Source of the DNA: CAYWPG01 sp964460035
GTDB lineage: Bacteria > Pseudomonadota > Gammaproteobacteria > Nitrococcales > AK92
Direction of reading: 5' to 3'
Length of the DNA stretch: 21,578 nucleotides
NCBI GenBank assembly: GCA_964460035.1
Contig: CAYWPG010000051.1
Coordinates: forward strand, 1 to 21,578
Positions 1-7,792 of the stretch are shown one piece after another. The notes under the pieces were generated by a model. The model worked only from the letters and a program-made list of their open reading frames with translations. It made no database searches and had not been told where the DNA came from. The position numbers and the translations under genes are program-made. Numbering within the stretch: position 1 is the stretch's first letter; the number at the start of each line of letters is the position of its first letter.

Positions 1-1001
1 ATGGCCAAGTTCATGGCACGGCGCACGCGCACGTCGTTGAACGGCGGACGGTCGTTACGCAGGGCGATGTAATCGCCGTTCGCCGACAGCACCTCAGCGG
101 TCTGGATCTGCGGTGCCGCACGGCGGACCTGGTCGATGAACTGCCAGCGCACGCCTTCCATGATATCCGCGCGACCGCTGGTCAGCGCGGCCACCGCGGC
201 CGACTCGTCGCGAATGATCTGGTAGGTCACGCCGCGGTTGAGAGGCAGGCGATATTCCTCGCCATCGATAGTGATACGCCCCCAGTAATCCGGGTTGGCG
301 GTGTAGCTCTGCAAACGGCCACGCTGCACATCGGTGATGCGGTACGGACCGGTGCCCGGCGCGTTCTTCCAGTCGGCGCGCTGCGCATCGTCCAGCGCAT
401 GCCACTCCGGCGGCATGATGCCATCCCAGAAGCCCCAGCCTATCCGGTAGGCCCAGTTGGCGTGATACTGCTTGAGGTGAGCGACCACCGTGTGATCGTC
501 TACCGCCTCCCAGCGCTCGATGAAGTCCCAGTACGCCGGCACGCGGCGGGGGCTCTTCCACATCACCTCGAAGTGATTGACCACGTCGCTGGCCTTGAGC
601 GGACGCGCCTTCATCACCCCGGGGATTTCCATCCACTGCACATCGCGGCGCAGGTGGAAGATGAGCCGCTCCGGCGTCTCTTCCCAACGCTCGGCAAGCG
701 AGCCGGTGGTGGCGAACTCCGGAATGTGGTCCGGGTAATGGAAGGTAAACTCGTTGCGATCGCGCGGCCCGAAGGAGAGATCGCCCTTGAGCAGCGACTC
801 CACGCCGAGGTGGTCATGATTGGCCTTCCAGGGCCAGCGCTGCGTGTCCCAGGTAAGCGCATCCAGCGTGCGGTAGTTGGTGATCACGTTCACGTGTCCG
901 CCGGTTTGCGGCTTCTGTGCCGCGGCCAGCGTAGGCGCGGCGGTTACCAGTGCCGCCAGCACGCCTGCGGCGAGACGTCCATTCAAGCTAACTCTCCTCA
1001 T
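1..1001 (-). CDS. Peptide/oligopeptide ABC transporter substrate-binding protein, copy 1 (SBP_bac_5 family), C-terminus beyond window
   Basis: The frame is open from an ATG at 1001 to the window edge, giving about 333 of an expected ~568 residues; the C-terminal ~40% lies outside. The start is supported by AAGAGGT (1007-1013) five bases upstream of ATG. The N-terminus (MRRVSLNGRLAAG, then an Ala/Leu-rich stretch to about residue 28) is a Sec signal peptide without a lipobox Cys, so a soluble periplasmic receptor is expected. Mature landmarks shared with the two paralogues at 7793-9496 and 9897-11606 include TLDALTWD, RWPWKANHDHLG, HIPEF, WRPL-like KARPLKASDV, PPEWHALDDAQRADWKNAPG, TSGRADIMEG and RNDRPPF. 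It lies downstream of dppF in the same orientation, 438 bp away, so it probably has its own promoter. By family knowledge, SBP_bac_5 proteins bind peptides but also sugars, opines or other solutes. The ligand cannot be read from sequence. Confidence 0.95.
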   Translation of the reverse strand, partial: MRRVSLNGRLAAGVLAALVTAAPTLAAAQKPQTGGHVNVITNYRTLDALTWDTQRWPWKANHDHLGVESLLKGDLSFGPRDRNEFTFHYPDHIPEFATTGSLAERWEETPERLIFHLRRDVQWMEIPGVMKARPLKASDVVNHFEVMWKSPRRVPAYWDFIERWEAVDDHTVVAHLKQYHANWAYRIGWGFWDGIMPPEWHALDDAQRADWKNAPGTGPYRITDVQRGRLQSYTANPDYWGRITIDGEEYRLPLNRGVTYQIIRDESAAVAALTSGRADIMEGVRWQFIDQVRRAAPQIQTAEVLSANGDYIALRNDRPPFNDVRVRRAMNLA

Positions 1002-1011
1002 GGGGTACCTC

Positions 1012-1023
1012 TTGTTGCAACAA
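1012..1023. promoter_or_regulatory. Perfect 12-bp palindrome abutting the RBS of binding protein copy 1
   Basis: TTGTTGCAACAA is self-complementary over all 12 bases. Its last two bases are the first two of the Shine-Dalgarno sequence (AAGAGGT, read on the minus strand). The core TGTTG-CAACA recurs as TGTTGGCAACA at 1321-1331 in the same intergenic region. An operator or an RNA element controlling translation is possible. That function is inference. Confidence 0.4.
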
Positions 1024-1305
1024 CGGGAGTTCGCTTCCGGCTACGCGCGCCGGGAGCGACCCCTTACGCCGATAAACCTGCCAAAACTCCCCAAAACACC
1101 TCATAAAACGGCTGCGACACGGGGGACACGTGCCGCGCCCAGATAGAACCCCGCACCTGTATCCATGGAGTTTGCGCAACTCAGGACACCGCAACAGGAA
1201 AACTGCCGGGACTTCCGGTCTCGGCAAGCGACGCTCGGCGGAATGGTCCGCTTCTCAGGCATTGACGCGCTTGAGATACGAGCGACACATTCCGTGCACC
1301 GCCCA

Positions 1306-1336
1306 CAAGCTGTTGCGCTGTGTTGGCAACAGCTTG
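1306..1336 (-). terminator. Hairpin downstream of dppF, no U-tract (putative 3' end structure)
   Basis: Perfect 11-bp arms CAAGCTGTTGC (1306-1316) and GCAACAGCTTG (1326-1336) enclose a 9-nt loop. It starts about 104 nt after the dppF stop in the direction of transcription. A second inverted repeat (1339-1353) precedes it. Neither is followed by a run of U, so it is not a canonical intrinsic terminator. It may stabilise the dpp mRNA 3' end, or the arms may be a protein-binding site, since TGTTG/CAACA also occurs at 1012-1023. Confidence 0.4.
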
Positions 1337-1439
1337 CGAGGCGGAATCCGCCTTGGTTGCGTCCGGCTGCCCGCTGGGGCCCCGTCTCACAACCGCGGCA
1401 TGGAACGTCGCGCCAGGAGGACTCCTACTTAAACACGGC

Positions 1440-2448
1440 TCAACTTGCTTGGGCCGGACGCGTGCCCGCCACCTCCGGATCGTACATATGACAGGCCACC
1501 GCGTGCCCTTCGCTGGTATTCACCGTTTGCGGCCGGCGCTGGCTGCAGACCGCCCAGGCATGCGGGCAGCGCGGATGGAACGGACACCCAGGTGGCGGAT
1601 TCACCGGGCTGGGCACCTCGCCCTGCAAGGCGGGCTGGAACTTCTTCTGCACCTCGGGATCCGGATCGGCGATCGGAATCGCCGACAGCAGCGCCTGCGT
1701 ATAAGGATGCTGCGGGTTATCGTAGAGCTCATCACGCGATGCGACCTCCACGATGCGCCCAAGGTACATGACCACGATGCGGTCGCAGATATGCTTGACT
1801 ACCGCCAGGTCGTGCGCGATGAACAGATAAGTCAGCCCCAGCTGGGCCTGCAGGTCTTCCAAGAGGTTGATGACCTGCGCCTGGATGGAGACGTCCAGCG
1901 CGGACACCGGCTCATCGCAGATGATGAGCTGGGGTTTCGCTGCCAGCGCCCGGGCGATGCCTATGCGCTGCCGCTGGCCGCCCGAGAACTCGTGCGGAAA
2001 GCGCTCGGACATGTCGGGGTTGAGCCCCACCATCTCCATCAGCTCCAGCACTTGGCGCCGGTAGTCCGCTTTGTCCTTGTACATCTTATGGACGATCAGC
2101 GGCTCGCCTATGATATCCAGCACGCGCATGCGCGGATTCAGCGCGCCGAACGGGTCTTGGAAGACCATCTGCATCTTGCGGCGTTCGCGGCGCAGCTCCC
2201 GACGCCCGAGCGCGGTGATGTCGGTGCCATCGAGGATGACCTGGCCCGCATCCGGCTCGACCATCCGTAGCACCGCCAAGCCGGTCGTGGACTTGCCGCA
2301 GCCGCTCTCGCCGACCATTCCCAGGGTTTCGCCGCGCTTGACGTGGAACGAAACGCCATCGACGGCCTTCACGGTCTCTTGCTTGCCGGAGAACATTCCG
2401 CCACGCAGTTTGAAGTGGACCTTCAGGTCCTTTACTTCGAGTAACAGA

Positions 2449-2468
<20 letters not shown>
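1440..2468 (-). CDS. dppF: Dipeptide/oligopeptide ABC transporter ATP-binding protein DppF-like
   Basis: 342 residues, the second ATPase of the importer, which powers uptake at the cytoplasmic face together with DppD. Walker A is GESGCGKST at about 53-61, the Q-loop is in MVFQDPFGALNP (~101-112), the signature FSGGQRQR is at ~161-168 and Walker B LIICDEP is at ~181-187. The C-terminal oligopeptide-transporter domain has the cysteine cluster CPFHPRC...C typical of OppF/DppF. The start is ambiguous. ATG at 2468 directly abuts GGGTGG, whereas the in-frame ATG at 2462 is spaced 6 nt from it, so a 340-residue product is plausible. The gene overlaps the end of dppD by 14-20 bp, implying translational coupling. 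It is the last gene of the dppBCDF operon. Confidence 0.95.
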
Positions 2469-3426
<958 letters not shown>

Positions 3427-3445
3427 GCTTAACGCCTCGGACTTG

Positions 3446-3485
3446 GCTGCCGGGCGCCTGCGCCTGAGCGCGGCAGCCCGGCAGC
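3446..3485 (-). promoter_or_regulatory. Strong intra-operon stem-loop between dppC and dppD
   Basis: Perfect 10-bp arms GCTGCCGGGC (3446-3455) and GCCCGGCAGC (3476-3485) enclose an inner GCGC-CTGA-GCGC hairpin (3460-3471). It lies in the 66-bp gap, starting 7 nt after the dppC stop and ending about 19 nt before the dppD ATG. There is no U-tract. A segmental mRNA-stability or partial-termination element that sets the permease-to-ATPase ratio is a reasonable reading, but unproven. Confidence 0.5.
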
Positions 3486-3492
3486 TAACTCG

Positions 3493-4497
3493 TTACTGAT
3501 TGGCCTTCTTAGGACGACGGACTGCCGACATGAAACGGCCGCCACCGCCGCGCATGCGCGGATCGAGCAGGTCCCGCAACGCGTCGCCGAAGATGTTGAT
3601 CGAAAACACCGCAAGCGTGATCGCAACACCCGGGAAGATCGCCAGCCAGACACCCTGGAACATGTAGGTGCGGCCATCGCCGCTGAGCATCGCGCCCCAG
3701 GCCGGAGCGGGTGGCGGCACGCCAAGGCCAAGGAACGAGAGCGTGGTCTCGATCAGAATCACTTCGCCCAGGCGGGTGGTATAGAGAATGATCAGCGGCG
3801 CCATGATGTTGGGCAGGATGTGGAACCACAGGATCCGCAAGGTCGAGGCGCCAATGGACTGCGCGGCACGTACGTACACGTTCTCCTTCGCGCTGAGCAC
3901 CGCCGAGCGTACGATTCGCGAGCCGCCTATGCCCATCAAGATGCCGAGCACGAGAATCAGCACCATCGGGCTGCTCTCGAATACGGAAATGACCGCGATC
4001 AGCAGAATGATGCCGGGCATGGACATCCAGCCGTCGACGAAGCGCTGGGTCACCATGTCGGTACGCCCGCCGATGTAGCCGCTGAGAATACCGATCACCG
4101 CGGAGACGATAATGGAAATCGTGGTAGCGCCGAACGCGATGAGGATCGAGGTCTGCGCGCCGTGGACGATACGGCTGAACAGGTCGCGGCCGAGATGGTC
4201 GGTGCCGAACCAGTACTGCGCGGACGGCGGCTGCAGGCGATCGATCGGGTTGATCTCGTTCGGGCCGAACGGGGCGATGAACTCCGCAAAAATTGCCACC
4301 AGCAGCAGCAGTATGAAGACGATGAACGCGATCGCACCGGCTTTGCGCTCGGTGAAGAGCCGATAGAAGAAATCGTGCACCTTGCCGCGCTTGACGAATT
4401 GCTTCGCTACCGCTGCGGGTACTGCAGCCGCCGCGCCCTGCGGCGCCTGTTGGGGCGCCGGCGCGGTAGGGGCCTGTTTGACGGTAACCTGACTCAT
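3493..4497 (-). CDS. dppC: Dipeptide/oligopeptide ABC transporter permease DppC-like
   Basis: 334 residues, an inner-membrane permease of the BPD_transp_1 type that pairs with the DppB-like product. After a ~30-residue Ala/Pro/Gln-rich cytoplasmic N-terminus (TAPAPQQAPQGAAAAVPAAV), unusually low in complexity for DppC, comes the OppC N-terminal segment with a first membrane helix at ~53-76. The GTDHLGRDLFSRI motif (~98-110), typical of DppC/OppC, follows, then further helices. The ATPase-coupling EAA loop (RAAQSIGAS...HILPN) is at ~210-230. TAGGAGG sits 10-11 nt upstream of the ATG. The gap to dppB is only 21 bp. The gene ends in a basic tail (RRPKKANQ). Confidence 0.95.
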   Translation of the reverse strand: MSQVTVKQAPTAPAPQQAPQGAAAAVPAAVAKQFVKRGKVHDFFYRLFTERKAGAIAFIVFILLLLVAIFAEFIAPFGPNEINPIDRLQPPSAQYWFGTDHLGRDLFSRIVHGAQTSILIAFGATTISIIVSAVIGILSGYIGGRTDMVTQRFVDGWMSMPGIILLIAVISVFESSPMVLILVLGILMGIGGSRIVRSAVLSAKENVYVRAAQSIGASTLRILWFHILPNIMAPLIILYTTRLGEVILIETTLSFLGLGVPPPAPAWGAMLSGDGRTYMFQGVWLAIFPGVAITLAVFSINIFGDALRDLLDPRMRGGGGRFMSAVRRPKKANQ

Positions 4498-4518
4498 TTT
4501 CTGCTTGCCTCCTACCGG

Positions 4519-5475
4519 CTAGTCGTAGCGCACTCTCGGGTCGAGCAACCCGTAGCAAAGATCAACGATCAGATTGACCGACACCACAACCAGCGAGATG
4601 ACCACGAACAGACCGGTAATCACCGGGTAATCGCGACTGTTGACCGACTGCAGCAACAATTCGCCCATACCGGGGAGACGGAAAATATTCTCGATCACGA
4701 CCGAACCGCCGATCAGCCCCGGGATCAGCAACCCGACCAGCGTGAGCACCGGAATGAGCGCGTTCTTCACCGCATGCCCCAGCACCACCTTGCGCTCGCG
4801 CAAGCCCTTGGCCCAAGCGGTGCGGATGTAATCCTGACGCAGCACCTCGAGCATCATGGTTCGCATCATGCGCATGGTGGCTGCGGAAATGGAGGTTCCC
4901 AGAATAATCGCCGGCACCAGGAACGTCTGCAGATTTTCCCAGGGCGACTCGAAGAACGGAACGATTCGCGACGGCGGCGACCAGCCCCACCAGATAGCCG
5001 GCAGAATCACCACCAGCGTACCCAGCCAGAAGTTCGGAACCGACAACATCAAAATCGAAAATCCGCGCCCAATGTAGTCGATCACCGTTTCCTGGCGAAT
5101 CGCGGAAATAATGCCGACAGGCACCGCGACCAACAGCGCAATGAGTAAGGACCAGCCTGCGAGCTGCACAGTGACCCACAGGCGATCACCGATTTCCTGC
5201 GCTACCGAGGTGTGCCGCCACAACGACCTTCCCAAATCCCCTTGCAATGCCGAGACAACCCAATCGAGGTACTGCACGGGGATGGGCCGGTCGAGCCCCA
5301 TCTCACGCTCCAGGTCAGCCCGCGACTCCGGAACATTCGCGGCAAACGCGTTCTCGCTCAGCATTAAGTCGAGCACATCGCCCGGAATCATCCGAATGAG
5401 GGAAAATACGACAATACTGGCCAACAATAGAGTAGGTATCGCGGCCAGCAGCCGACGGATAATGTAGTAACCCAT
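4519..5475 (-). CDS. dppB: Dipeptide/oligopeptide ABC transporter permease DppB-like
   Basis: 318 residues, first gene of the dppBCDF operon. The start MGYYIIRRLLAAIPTLL is the classic DppB/OppB first helix. RMIPGD (~28-33), the Leu/Arg segment LDRPIPVQYLDWV (~61-73) and GDLGRS (~79-84) are family hallmarks. The EAA coupling loop (AWAKGLRERKVVLGHAVKNA) is at ~220-239. The C-terminus LDPRVRYD matches the family end. The ATG at 5475 has only a weak GGGTGA-like Shine-Dalgarno 5-6 nt upstream. No binding-protein gene sits inside the operon. The three receptors lie on either side of it, so receptor and permease are likely made from separate transcripts. Confidence 0.95.
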   Translation of the reverse strand: MGYYIIRRLLAAIPTLLLASIVVFSLIRMIPGDVLDLMLSENAFAANVPESRADLEREMGLDRPIPVQYLDWVVSALQGDLGRSLWRHTSVAQEIGDRLWVTVQLAGWSLLIALLVAVPVGIISAIRQETVIDYIGRGFSILMLSVPNFWLGTLVVILPAIWWGWSPPSRIVPFFESPWENLQTFLVPAIILGTSISAATMRMMRTMMLEVLRQDYIRTAWAKGLRERKVVLGHAVKNALIPVLTLVGLLIPGLIGGSVVIENIFRLPGMGELLLQSVNSRDYPVITGLFVVISLVVVSVNLIVDLCYGLLDPRVRYD

Positions 5476-6117
5476 TAATCACCCGCACCAAAATGATTAG
5501 ACCGGCACCGAAATCTCGGAATCTAAATAAAGCGAATCACCCAGGAAAGATTGCCTTTTAAAACCCTACCAAACCGATCTTGCGAAAATTAATTAAAGGA
5601 CGTCGCAATCCCGACTCGGGCAATCTCCGTGCCACTAAATTAGCCGATACGAGATCCAGCCACAGGCCAGACAGGTGCCGCCGGTGCGCACCGCCGCGGC
5701 ACGACCAGCCCTACTTTTATACATTAACCGGGGGCCGTCAAGCGCTGCTTCCACACTTGGCGCAGTGGTCCGCAACAAGCAAAAGACACCCTGATACCGA
5801 TGAGAGAATGTGTAACCTTCATAGTGCGCTGCAGCAAAAACAGATTCTTTTGCAGCGCATCACGAAGCGGAAATTGCGGCAACGCACAATAAGCTTGGCC
5901 GTATCAAAATGCTTGCAGGATCGCAGTTCCCTGGGGTATCAGTTAGCGATACCGGTAAGTATCCCGATGCACCATGCCAGCAATTGCACGGTGCGGGCGG
6001 AGGCTCGGTTGTGCGCATTAATTACGAGATGTCGCACCTAGCCTTTTGAATAAAAAGGATTCCTTGGCCGCGTAGGCCCGCTTCGGCGCCACGCCAGCAA
6101 CCAAACGAGGACAATCC
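5476..6117. other. Divergent promoter region between dppB and the acyl-CoA synthetase
   Basis: 642 bp with visibly lower GC than the flanks, especially 5476-5660. It must carry outward promoters for dppBCDF (minus) and the synthetase (plus). A 153-codon frame within it has no recognisable features and is not called. Structures seen: a 9-bp perfect inverted repeat at 5825-5859; alternating GTATC/GATAC pentamers at 5936-5940, 5948-5952 and 5959-5963, with the 6-bp pair GGTATC/GATACC around a 7-nt spacer; the palindrome GCAATTGC at 5980-5987; and CCTTTT-GAATA-AAAAGG at 6042-6058, about 60 bp before the synthetase ATG. No promoter was assigned with confidence. Confidence 0.6.
5825..5859. repeat. 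9-bp perfect inverted repeat with A/T extension in the divergent region
   Basis: Arms TGCGCTGCA (5825-5833) and TGCAGCGCA (5851-5859) are exactly complementary. Just inside, AAA (5836-5838) can pair with TTT (5848-5850) past a 2-nt bulge. It lies about midway between the two divergent genes. It could be a dimeric-regulator site or the leader structure of either transcript. Confidence 0.45.
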
Positions 6118-7686
6118 ATGGTCGACGACAGCGCGCTGCAAACACTGGACGCCCTGTTGCAGGAGCCCTTCGGTCACCTGCCGGACCTGATTCGCTTTCA
6201 CGCTCGTTACGCACCGTCGCGAACGGCGCTGATCGACCCGTCCGGCGAACTGAGCTATGGAGAGCTGGAGCGGTTGAGTGCCCGGATTGCTGCTTCTCTG
6301 CAACGAGACGGCGTGCAACCGGGCGACAGCGTTGCGGTTTGTGCCGCGAACTCGATCAACTACGCAGCGATCTTCATTGGCGCGCTACGCGCCGGCGCCG
6401 CAGTGGCGCCACTGGCGCCGGCGACTTCGCCCGAAGCGCTTCAGCTCATGCTAGCCAATGCCGGTGCACGCATCTTCTTCGTAGACAACACCGACAACGC
6501 GCCGCTGGCGGCCGCTGCCGCCGAGTCGATTCAGCGGGTAAGCCTGGGCCAGGGTCTCCCCTACCAGTCGTTCGGCGACTGGCTGCTGCCCGAAGGCGCG
6601 CAGCCTCGCGACGTAGCCGGTGACCCCGAACGCACCTTCAATATCATTTATTCCTCGGGAACCACCGGAACGCCCAAAGGCATAGTGCATAGCAGCGCGA
6701 TGCGCTGGCGGCAGATTTCCGCCGCCGCGCTCACTCATTACCGCCCCGATGCGGTAACCTTGGTCTCCACCCCGCTTTACTCCAACACGACACTGGTCAG
6801 CTTTTTGCCCTCTATAGGCGGGGGAGCCAAAGTCGTGCTGATGCCGAAATTCAGCACCACCGGCTTTCTGGAGCTGGCGCAAAAGCACCGAGCCACCCAT
6901 GCCATGCTGGTTCCGGTGCAGTACAAGCGCCTGATGGAAACGCCGGGATTCGACGAGTATGACCTCTCCAGCTTCCGCATGAAGTTCTGTACCAGCGCGC
7001 CGTTCGCTCCGGCTCTCAAGGCGGAGGTTTTGCGCCGCTGGCCCGGAGGCCTGATCGAGTATTACGGCATGACGGAAGGCGGCGGCAGCTGCCATTTAAT
7101 CTGCCACGAACACCCCGACAAACTTCATTCCGTAGGCAAGCCCGCGCCGGGGCACGATATCAGAATCATCGATCCGGAAGGCAAAGAGCTCCCGCCCGGC
7201 CAGATCGGCGAAATCGTGGGCCGCTCCCCGGCAATGATGCAGGGCTACCACAAGGAGCCGGGCAAATCGGCGCAAGCCGAATGGTACGATGCCGAGGGCA
7301 ACCGCTTTATTCGCACCGGCGATGTGGGGCGCTTCGACGAGGACGGCTTCCTGTACTTGATGGACCGCGTCAAGGACATGATCATCTCCGGCGGCTTCAA
7401 CATTTATCCCAGCGATCTGGAAGCCGTACTGATGCAGCATGAGGCGGTTTCCGAAGCTGCCGTGTTCGGCATCCCGTCCGAAACATGGGGCGAAACGCCG
7501 GCGGCGGCAGTGGTTTTGCGAGCGGGCCACCAAATAAGCGGCGAAGACCTTCGCGAATGGGCGAACGCACGGTTAGGGAAAACACAGCGCCTGCATAGCG
7601 TAACAATCGTCGAGGAGCTGCCGCGTAACCACTTGGGCAAAGTCTCCAAGAAGGATCTGCGCGACGCATACCGGACGACCGCCTGA
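6118..7686 (+). CDS. AMP-forming acyl-CoA synthetase (class I adenylate-forming enzyme)
   Basis: 522 residues, full length for the ANL superfamily. It is expected to activate a carboxylic acid with ATP and then form its CoA thioester. The P-loop A3 motif YSSGTTGTPKG is at ~178-188, A5 YGMTEG at ~316-321, A7 RTGD at 399-402, the A8 hinge (DRVKDMIISGGFNIYPSDLE) follows, and the A10 catalytic lysine is K508 in GKVSKKDLR. GAGGA lies 6-7 nt before the ATG. Substrate class (fatty, aromatic or other acid) cannot be fixed from the motifs. It is transcribed away from dppB and converges on the binding-protein gene at 7793-9496, so it is embedded in the peptide-type import locus. All catalytic residues look intact. 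Confidence 0.93.
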   Translation: MVDDSALQTLDALLQEPFGHLPDLIRFHARYAPSRTALIDPSGELSYGELERLSARIAASLQRDGVQPGDSVAVCAANSINYAAIFIGALRAGAAVAPLAPATSPEALQLMLANAGARIFFVDNTDNAPLAAAAAESIQRVSLGQGLPYQSFGDWLLPEGAQPRDVAGDPERTFNIIYSSGTTGTPKGIVHSSAMRWRQISAAALTHYRPDAVTLVSTPLYSNTTLVSFLPSIGGGAKVVLMPKFSTTGFLELAQKHRATHAMLVPVQYKRLMETPGFDEYDLSSFRMKFCTSAPFAPALKAEVLRRWPGGLIEYYGMTEGGGSCHLICHEHPDKLHSVGKPAPGHDIRIIDPEGKELPPGQIGEIVGRSPAMMQGYHKEPGKSAQAEWYDAEGNRFIRTGDVGRFDEDGFLYLMDRVKDMIISGGFNIYPSDLEAVLMQHEAVSEAAVFGIPSETWGETPAAAVVLRAGHQISGEDLREWANARLGKTQRLHSVTIVEELPRNHLGKVSKKDLRDAYRTTA

Positions 7687-7758
7687 CGGATTCCAAAAGC
7701 ACTTTCCGATCAGGCCTTAGCAGACTTCTGGGGAAATGCCCAGCGCTGGCCACGAATC

Positions 7759-7786
7759 GTGCGCGGCGCGTGCCAACGCCGCGCAC
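7759..7786. terminator. Bidirectional GC-rich hairpin between convergent genes
   Basis: Perfect 10-bp arms GTGCGCGGCG (7759-7768) and CGCCGCGCAC (7777-7786) enclose an 8-nt loop. It sits in the 106-bp gap between the synthetase stop (7686) and the binding-protein stop (7793). Neither strand has a U-tract after it. Position between convergent genes favours a shared 3' end structure, possibly acting with Rho. Confidence 0.5.
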
Positions 7787-7792
7787 CAAGAT

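Larger units (their letters stand above)
1002..1439. other. Intergenic region between dppF and binding protein copy 1
   Basis: No convincing gene is present; the open frames here are Arg-rich and lack homology I recognise. It should hold the minus-strand promoter of the binding-protein gene at 1001 and the 3' end of the dpp transcript. Visible structure: a perfect 12-bp palindrome at 1012-1023; short A-tracts at 1074-1076, 1083-1086, 1093-1096 and 1105-1108, spaced about 10-12 bp; an 11-bp perfect inverted repeat at 1306-1336; and a second inverted repeat at 1339-1353 (AGGCGGA-A-TCCGCCT). No sigma-70 or sigma-54 promoter could be assigned with confidence. Confidence 0.6.

Noticed and set aside
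1060..1085. Sigma-54-like TGGCAG...GGC on the minus strand upstream of receptor copy 1
   Set aside because: The GG and GC dinucleotides do not have the required 10-nt spacing, so it is not a credible -24/-12 promoter.
1130..1432. Possible 100-residue Arg-rich protein in the dppF/receptor gap
   Set aside because: No RBS, no conserved features and overlapping alternative frames; it contains inverted repeats better explained as regulatory.
3820..5148. 442-codon plus-strand open frame
   Set aside because: Antisense to dppC and dppB; its composition (His, Arg, Asp, Gln) is typical of a mirror frame of hydrophobic membrane proteins.
5580..6041. 153-codon frame in the divergent region
   Set aside because: Biased composition without domains, overlaps several inverted repeats, and no RBS.
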